Below are positions 60,515 through 64,000 of a DNA stretch of 64,000 nucleotides, in pieces. Position 1 is the stretch's first letter, and every line of letters begins with the position of its first letter. The translations under genes and the position numbers were made by a program. The notes under the pieces were generated by a model, which was not told the origin of the DNA, did not search any database, and was given only the letters and a program-made list of their open reading frames with translations. This stretch comes from Corynebacterium gottingense (GTDB lineage Bacteria > Actinomycetota > Actinomycetes > Mycobacteriales > Mycobacteriaceae). The stretch spans positions 1 to 64,000 of the forward strand of contig NZ_RDRE01000002.1 of assembly GCF_003693265.1 (NCBI RefSeq), in the 5' to 3' direction.

Positions 60515-61639
60515 ATGACCACTTCGACAACCCTTCGACAGACCGACCCCAGCGGCGCAGAGCGCGCCGGGGCAGACGCCCCGGCCTCGGCGGAAACCGC
60601 CCGGAACGATGCGATTCGTTCGTACCGGAAGCGTGGGCGTCGAAAAGCACTTGCGATCGTGGGCCTGATTATCGCGGCGGCGGTGAGCTTCCTCATCGCC
60701 ATCATCGTCGGCCCGCTGAACCTGTCGCTTGCCGACGTCTGGAACGCCGTCTTCGACCCGGAAAGCGTCGACGACCAGACGCGGACCGTCATCCGGACGC
60801 TGCGGCTGCCCGCGGCCGTGATGGCCGTTCTCGTGGGTGCCGCGCTGGGCCTCGCGGGCGGGCAGATGCAGACCATTCTGGATAACCCGCTGGCCGAGCC
60901 GTTCACCCTCGGCATCTCTGCGGCGGCCGCATTCGGCGCCGCGGTGTCGATCGTCATGGGCTGGGCCCTCATCCCCAACCCACAGTTCAACCTGGCGACC
61001 ATGGCCGCGCTCACCGCACTGATCGCGGCGCTTATTGTCGCAGCGGCGTCCGTGTGGAAGGGCGCGAACGCGCAGTCAATGATCCTGCTCGGCATCGCGC
61101 TGTCCTTCCTCTTCCAGGCGCTCCTCTCACTCCTGCAGTACGGCGCGAACACCGAGGCGCTGCAACAGATCGTCTTCTGGACCATGGGCTCGCTGCAGCG
61201 CGCCAACTGGACCGCCAACATCATCCTCGCCGCCGTCATCGTCTGCGCGATCCCCTTCTGCATCGTCAACGCGTGGCGGCTCACCGCGCTGCGCCTGGGA
61301 GAGGACCGCGCCGCCGCGCTCGGCGTCGACGTGCAGCGCCTGCGCATCACCACCCTCATCGTCGCCTCTGTGCTGGCCGCAGCCTCGGTTGCGTTCACCG
61401 GCATCATCGGTTTCATCGGGCTGGTCGGCCCGCACGTCGCCCGCATGCTCGTCGGCGAGGACCAGAAGTTCTTCCTCCCCGCCGCGGCAGCTGCCGGGTC
61501 GATGCTGCTCAGCATCGCGTACGCGGTCTCGCTGTCCATCATCCCCGGGGTGGCCATTCCGATCGGCATCATCACCGCGCTCGTCGGCGTCCCGTTCTTC
61601 GTCTTCCTGATTTTCACCCGCGCCCAGCGGAAAGGATAA
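60515..61639 (+). CDS. FecCD-type iron-siderophore permease
   Basis: A 374-residue membrane protein with about ten helices, fusing no extra domains. The FecCD signatures are RTLRLPAAVMAVLVGAALGLAGG-QMQ, NPLAEPFTLGISAAAAFGA and GIIGFIGLVGPHVARMLVGED. An N-terminal cytoplasmic extension of about 45 residues (Ala/Arg/Asp-rich) is longer than usual. The ATG touches the upstream stop (TAAATG). A single permease gene suggests a homodimeric pore. Confidence 0.92.
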   Translation: MTTSTTLRQTDPSGAERAGADAPASAETARNDAIRSYRKRGRRKALAIVGLIIAAAVSFLIAIIVGPLNLSLADVWNAVFDPESVDDQTRTVIRTLRLPAAVMAVLVGAALGLAGGQMQTILDNPLAEPFTLGISAAAAFGAAVSIVMGWALIPNPQFNLATMAALTALIAALIVAAASVWKGANAQSMILLGIALSFLFQALLSLLQYGANTEALQQIVFWTMGSLQRANWTANIILAAVIVCAIPFCIVNAWRLTALRLGEDRAAALGVDVQRLRITTLIVASVLAAASVAFTGIIGFIGLVGPHVARMLVGEDQKFFLPAAAAAGSMLLSIAYAVSLSIIPGVAIPIGIITALVGVPFFVFLIFTRAQRKG

Positions 61640-61643
61640 CGCC

Positions 61644-62396
61644 ATGACTATTCAGGCTGATGACCTCACCGTCCAGTACGGCCGCAACACCATCATCGAC
61701 GCCATGAGTTTCGCCCCGCTCGACGGCGGCAAAGTCGTCGGGCTGCTGGGGCCCAACGCTGCCGGCAAGTCCACCCTGGTGAAGACACTCGCCGGCGTAA
61801 AGAAAGCCGCCTCCGGCTCCTGCACCGTCACCATCGACGGCCAGGAAGTCAAGGACAAGGACCGCCCGAACCACGTCGGTTACGTCCCCCAAGACCTCCT
61901 CTCCGGCGCGTCGCTCACGGCGTTTGAATCCATCATGATCTCCGCCAACCACGGCGGCAGCACAAGCGGTGACCCCGTCGACGCCACCGCGCGCGTCATG
62001 CACCGCCTCAACATCTCCCACCTCTCCGACCGCATGATCACCGCGATGTCCGGCGGCCAGCGTCAGCTCGTCGGCATTGCGCAGATGCTCGTGCGCGAAC
62101 CGAGCATTTTGCTTCTCGACGAGCCCACCTCCGCCCTCGACCTCCGCCACCAAGTGGAAGTCCTGCGACTGATCCGCGAGGAGATCGCCGGTACCAACAA
62201 GCTGGCAATTGTGGCAATCCACGACCTCAACCTCGCGGCCCGCTACTGCGACGAGCTCCTCGTCATGAAGGCCGGGCAGCGCGTGACGCAGGGCCCACCC
62301 ACCGAGGTGCTCACCCCGGACCTGCTCGACGAGGTCTACGGCATCCGCGCCAAGATCCTCAGCGACTCCGGCGTCCCCGTCATCTGCCCCGTCTAG
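61644..62396 (+). CDS. Iron-siderophore ABC transporter ATP-binding protein
   Basis: A 250-residue ABC ATPase of the FecE/FepC type. Walker A GPNAAGKST (residues about 36-44), Q-loop YVPQDLLSG, signature MSGGQRQLVGIAQ, Walker B ILLLDEPTSALD and H-loop IHDLN. It drives the preceding permease. The ATG lies four bases after the permease stop with GGAAAGGA as Shine-Dalgarno inside the permease end. It converges with the DUF2200 gene. Confidence 0.93.
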   Translation: MTIQADDLTVQYGRNTIIDAMSFAPLDGGKVVGLLGPNAAGKSTLVKTLAGVKKAASGSCTVTIDGQEVKDKDRPNHVGYVPQDLLSGASLTAFESIMISANHGGSTSGDPVDATARVMHRLNISHLSDRMITAMSGGQRQLVGIAQMLVREPSILLLDEPTSALDLRHQVEVLRLIREEIAGTNKLAIVAIHDLNLAARYCDELLVMKAGQRVTQGPPTEVLTPDLLDEVYGIRAKILSDSGVPVICPV

Positions 62397-62418
62397 GCGG
62401 GTCAGGTCCTTTATTCAC

Positions 62419-62781
62419 CTACTCGCCGCGCTTGATGTTTTCCATCTTCTTGCCGCGCGCGAGCTCGTCGACAAGCAGGTCCATCATGCGAATCTGACGC
62501 ATGAGCTCGTCCTCAACTTCCTCTACGCGCGCCCCGCACACCTTGCCGGTAATCATGTCGGCATTCGGGGTGAGCGTGAGGTCTGCGAAGAATTCGCGCA
62601 GCGACTTTCCCGAATCCGCGGCAGCCTGCAGCTGTTCCGGACTCAGCTGCGTGAACCACCCGAGCACGTCGTCGAGATCCTCGCGGGTGTGCCCCTTCCG
62701 CTCCACCTTGGCCACGTAGTTGCCGTAAATGTCGCCGAATGGGTAGGCGAAGACCCGCTCGAGCTTTGCTTGTTCGTTCAT
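62419..62781 (-). CDS. DUF2200 family protein
   Basis: A 120-residue protein matching DUF2200: KLERVFAYPFGDIYGNYVAKVERKG near the N-terminus, then VLGWFTQLSPEQLQ, FFADLTLTPNADMITGKVCGARVE. Function is unknown; the family is short, soluble and widespread in soil and host-associated bacteria. GAGGGAAA precedes the ATG at 62781. A near-copy of the repeated motif (C in place of T) lies at 62466-62476. Confidence 0.85.
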   Translation of the reverse strand: MNEQAKLERVFAYPFGDIYGNYVAKVERKGHTREDLDDVLGWFTQLSPEQLQAAADSGKSLREFFADLTLTPNADMITGKVCGARVEEVEDELMRQIRMMDLLVDELARGKKMENIKRGE

Positions 62782-62921
62782 GCGCGTTTCCCTCTTGCTC
62801 CTCAGTGGGACTGTGAGTCCATGTCCGAGTGTCCCACGCTAGGCGGATGCGGCGAGGTATGACGTGTACTGCTCAACTTGCGCAGTTCGAGCACTCCAAC
62901 CATTGCGCGATACTCAGCCAC

Positions 62922-62938
62922 TGAATACACTGTATTCA
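62922..62938. promoter_or_regulatory. Palindromic operator of the RelBE-type toxin-antitoxin operon
   Basis: TGAATACACTGTATTCA is a perfect palindrome with a three-base centre (TGAATAC-ACT-GTATTCA), 21 bases before the antitoxin ATG. It contains a -10-like TACACT (62926-62931). It is AT-rich against the background and is the likely autoregulatory site of the antitoxin. Confidence 0.7.
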
Positions 62939-62958
62939 AACTCACCAAGGGGGCAACC

Positions 62959-63174
62959 ATGGCAACGATGACGATCCGGATGGATGACAACGATGCGGAG
63001 CTCGTGCGCAAGTACGCACGCTTCGAAGGCGTCACTCTTTCCGACTTCGCCCGCACTGCGATCTTGGAGAAAATCGAAGACGCGCACGATGTACAGGAGC
63101 TTCGCGACGCTCTCGCTCACGACACCGGTGAGCGGTACAGCCTTGATGACATCCTGGCCGACCTCGATCAGTAG
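62959..63174 (+). CDS. RelB/StbD-type antitoxin with ribbon-helix-helix start
   Basis: A 71-residue antitoxin. The N-terminus MATMTIRMDDNDAELVRKYA is a ribbon-helix-helix DNA-binding opening (TIRMDD then helix), followed by FEGVTLSDFARTAI; the acidic C-terminal helix (YSLDDILADLDQ) should wrap the toxin. The ATG at 62959 has AAGGGGG just upstream. The toxin gene starts eight bases after its stop. It matches the usual DUF6290/RelB family length. Confidence 0.87.
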   Translation: MATMTIRMDDNDAELVRKYARFEGVTLSDFARTAILEKIEDAHDVQELRDALAHDTGERYSLDDILADLDQ

Positions 63175-63182
63175 CGCTCCCG

Positions 63183-63467
63183 ATGACCACACCGTCCGGC
63201 CACTACAAAGTCGAATTCACGGCCCGCGCACGCAAGCAACTCAAAAAGATGGACCGCTTTGATGCACGGCTCATCGCCACCTGGATCAAAGACAACTTGG
63301 AAGGCTGCACCGACCCACGAGCATTCGGGAAAGGGCTCTCCGCGAATCACACCGGAGAGTGGCGCTATCGCGTCGGCGCGTACCGAATCCTCGCCCTCAT
63401 CAACGAAGGCACAATCACAATCGAGGTGCTTTCAATAGGCCATCGCCGCGAGATCTACCGCGATTAA
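63183..63467 (+). CDS. RelE/ParE-type toxin
   Basis: A 94-residue RelE-superfamily toxin: YKVEFTARARKQLKKMDRFDARLI at the start, then NLEGCTDPRAFGKGLSANHTG, EWRYRVGAYRILALIN and VLSIGHRREIY. The core RYRVGxYRIL strand and the terminal HRxxxYR/D match mRNA-interferase RelE relatives. It is in one operon with the antitoxin gene. The mode (ribosome-dependent mRNA cleavage versus gyrase inhibition) cannot be fixed from sequence, though the HRREIY end favours RelE. Confidence 0.88.
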   Translation: MTTPSGHYKVEFTARARKQLKKMDRFDARLIATWIKDNLEGCTDPRAFGKGLSANHTGEWRYRVGAYRILALINEGTITIEVLSIGHRREIYRD

Positions 63468-63528
63468 TCGTGCGCACGGTAGGCTCTCCATTCTTCATCG
63501 ACCCCAGCGCAAACGTAGGGTGGGTGAC

Positions 63529-63972
63529 ATGAACGACCTGACTATCGCCCCCGGCCCGGGGATCCCCGGTGGCGCGGTCATCGCTGCCGCCGATCTAACG
63601 GAGCGGTTTGCAAAATCATCGGGGCCGGGCGGCCAGGGCGTCAACACCACCGACAGCAAGGTCCAGCTTTCCCTCGACATTGCTGCGTGCGCATCGCTTA
63701 CCGACGCCCAACGTCACCGCATCTTGCGCAACCTCGAACACCGCCTTGACGGCACCGTGCTTACCGTGAGCGCGTCGACGCAACGATCGCAGATTCGTAA
63801 CCGCGCTGAGGCACGTCGCCGCCTGGCTGCGCTCTTGCGCGAGGCGCTCGCCCCGCCGCCTCCCCCGCGTCGCACAACGAAGCCGACCCGGGGCTCAGTA
63901 AGGCGCCGCAAAGAAGCGAAGAAGAGGCGCTCGGAGCTGAAATCCACTCGCAAGCGACCCCAGATTCCCTAG
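63529..63972 (+). CDS. arfB: ArfB-like (YaeJ/ICT1) peptidyl-tRNA hydrolase
   Basis: A 147-residue codon-independent release factor. The catalytic SSGPGGQGVNTTDSKVQL segment (GGQ at about residues 34-36) is followed by a fold like RF domain 3 and a basic tail (RRRKEAKKRRSELKSTRKRP) that enters the empty mRNA channel of stalled ribosomes. It rescues non-stop ribosomes. The ATG at 63529 is chosen; TAGGGT eight bases upstream suggests a leaderless message. A GTG at 63520 is an alternative. Confidence 0.9.
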   Translation: MNDLTIAPGPGIPGGAVIAAADLTERFAKSSGPGGQGVNTTDSKVQLSLDIAACASLTDAQRHRILRNLEHRLDGTVLTVSASTQRSQIRNRAEARRRLAALLREALAPPPPPRRTTKPTRGSVRRRKEAKKRRSELKSTRKRPQIP

Positions 63973-64000
63973 GTCGGGTCTACGCCGAGGCAGCTTGGAC

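Noticed and set aside
62397..62436. Terminator between the iron ATPase and DUF2200 genes
   Set aside because: Only interrupted short pairings (GGCG/CGCC and AGGT/ACCT) and no T run on either strand.

Overview
The window is a chromosomal segment of a high-GC actinobacterium, almost certainly a Corynebacterium. The evidence is the corynebacterial/mycobacterial gene order sigE-cseE-tatB-mrp, glgC/glgA, the DUF3117 gene, gpgS-folP2, the LOG gene, dapE, dapD, dapC-fdx, mshB, lpqW and typA; mycothiol biosynthesis; DtxR-type iron boxes; and many genes that appear to be transcribed without a leader. From memory, much of 1.0-27.9 kb is collinear with the Mycobacterium tuberculosis Rv1155-Rv1229 interval. 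The species cannot be fixed from the sequence alone.

Layout. 0-0.13 kb: 3' end of an IS3-family insertion sequence. 0.2-4.5 kb: lipoprotein, stress-type membrane protein, mrp, tatB, anti-sigma factor and sigE. 4.5-10.9 kb: O-methyltransferase, glycogen genes glgC and glgA, a GH32-like protein that lacks the expected catalytic residues, an RlmA-like methyltransferase, DUF3117 and a DivIVA-like protein. 10.9-21.5 kb: gpgS, folP2, LOG protein, dapE, a divergent dapD paralogue, two tandem APC permeases, dapD, gtrA, dapC and ferredoxin; four lysine/diaminopimelate steps are covered here. 21.5-27.9 kb: mshB, lpqW, typA, a secreted protein and DUF402. 27.8-31.1 kb: TPP-riboswitch-controlled ykoE-ykoD-ykoC ECF transporter operon that ends in an unassigned P-loop kinase. 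31.2-34.6 kb: DUF808 membrane protein, an unknown protein and an HNH nuclease of the 13E12 type.

34.6-44.3 kb is a complete selenocysteine locus: selB, selA, tRNA-Sec (selC), selD, and a three-gene formate dehydrogenase whose catalytic subunit has an in-frame UGA followed by a bacterial SECIS hairpin. The synthesis and insertion genes and their apparent only local client lie side by side.

44.4-59.1 kb is mixed accessory content: DUF4185 protein, DyP peroxidase under a TipA-type MerR regulator, DUF429, an MFS exporter, a frameshifted and an intact DUF1707 protein, a lipoprotein behind a perfect dyad operator, a secreted 5'-nucleotidase, a spermidine-synthase-like protein, FUSC, a 2'-5' RNA ligase-like protein, a GNAT pseudogene, a VOC protein and a CPBP protease. 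59.2-62.4 kb: iron-siderophore ABC operon behind two iron boxes. 62.4-64 kb: DUF2200, a RelBE-type toxin-antitoxin pair and an ArfB-like ribosome-rescue factor.

The most unusual signal is not a gene. The 11-mer CGTCGATAAGC occurs 20 times in 64 kb, ten on each strand, against an expectation well below one. It occurs in several reading frames and in three intergenic gaps, and I cannot match it to any known motif. No gene-free stretch exceeds about 300 bases. No CRISPR array, rRNA or prophage was seen.
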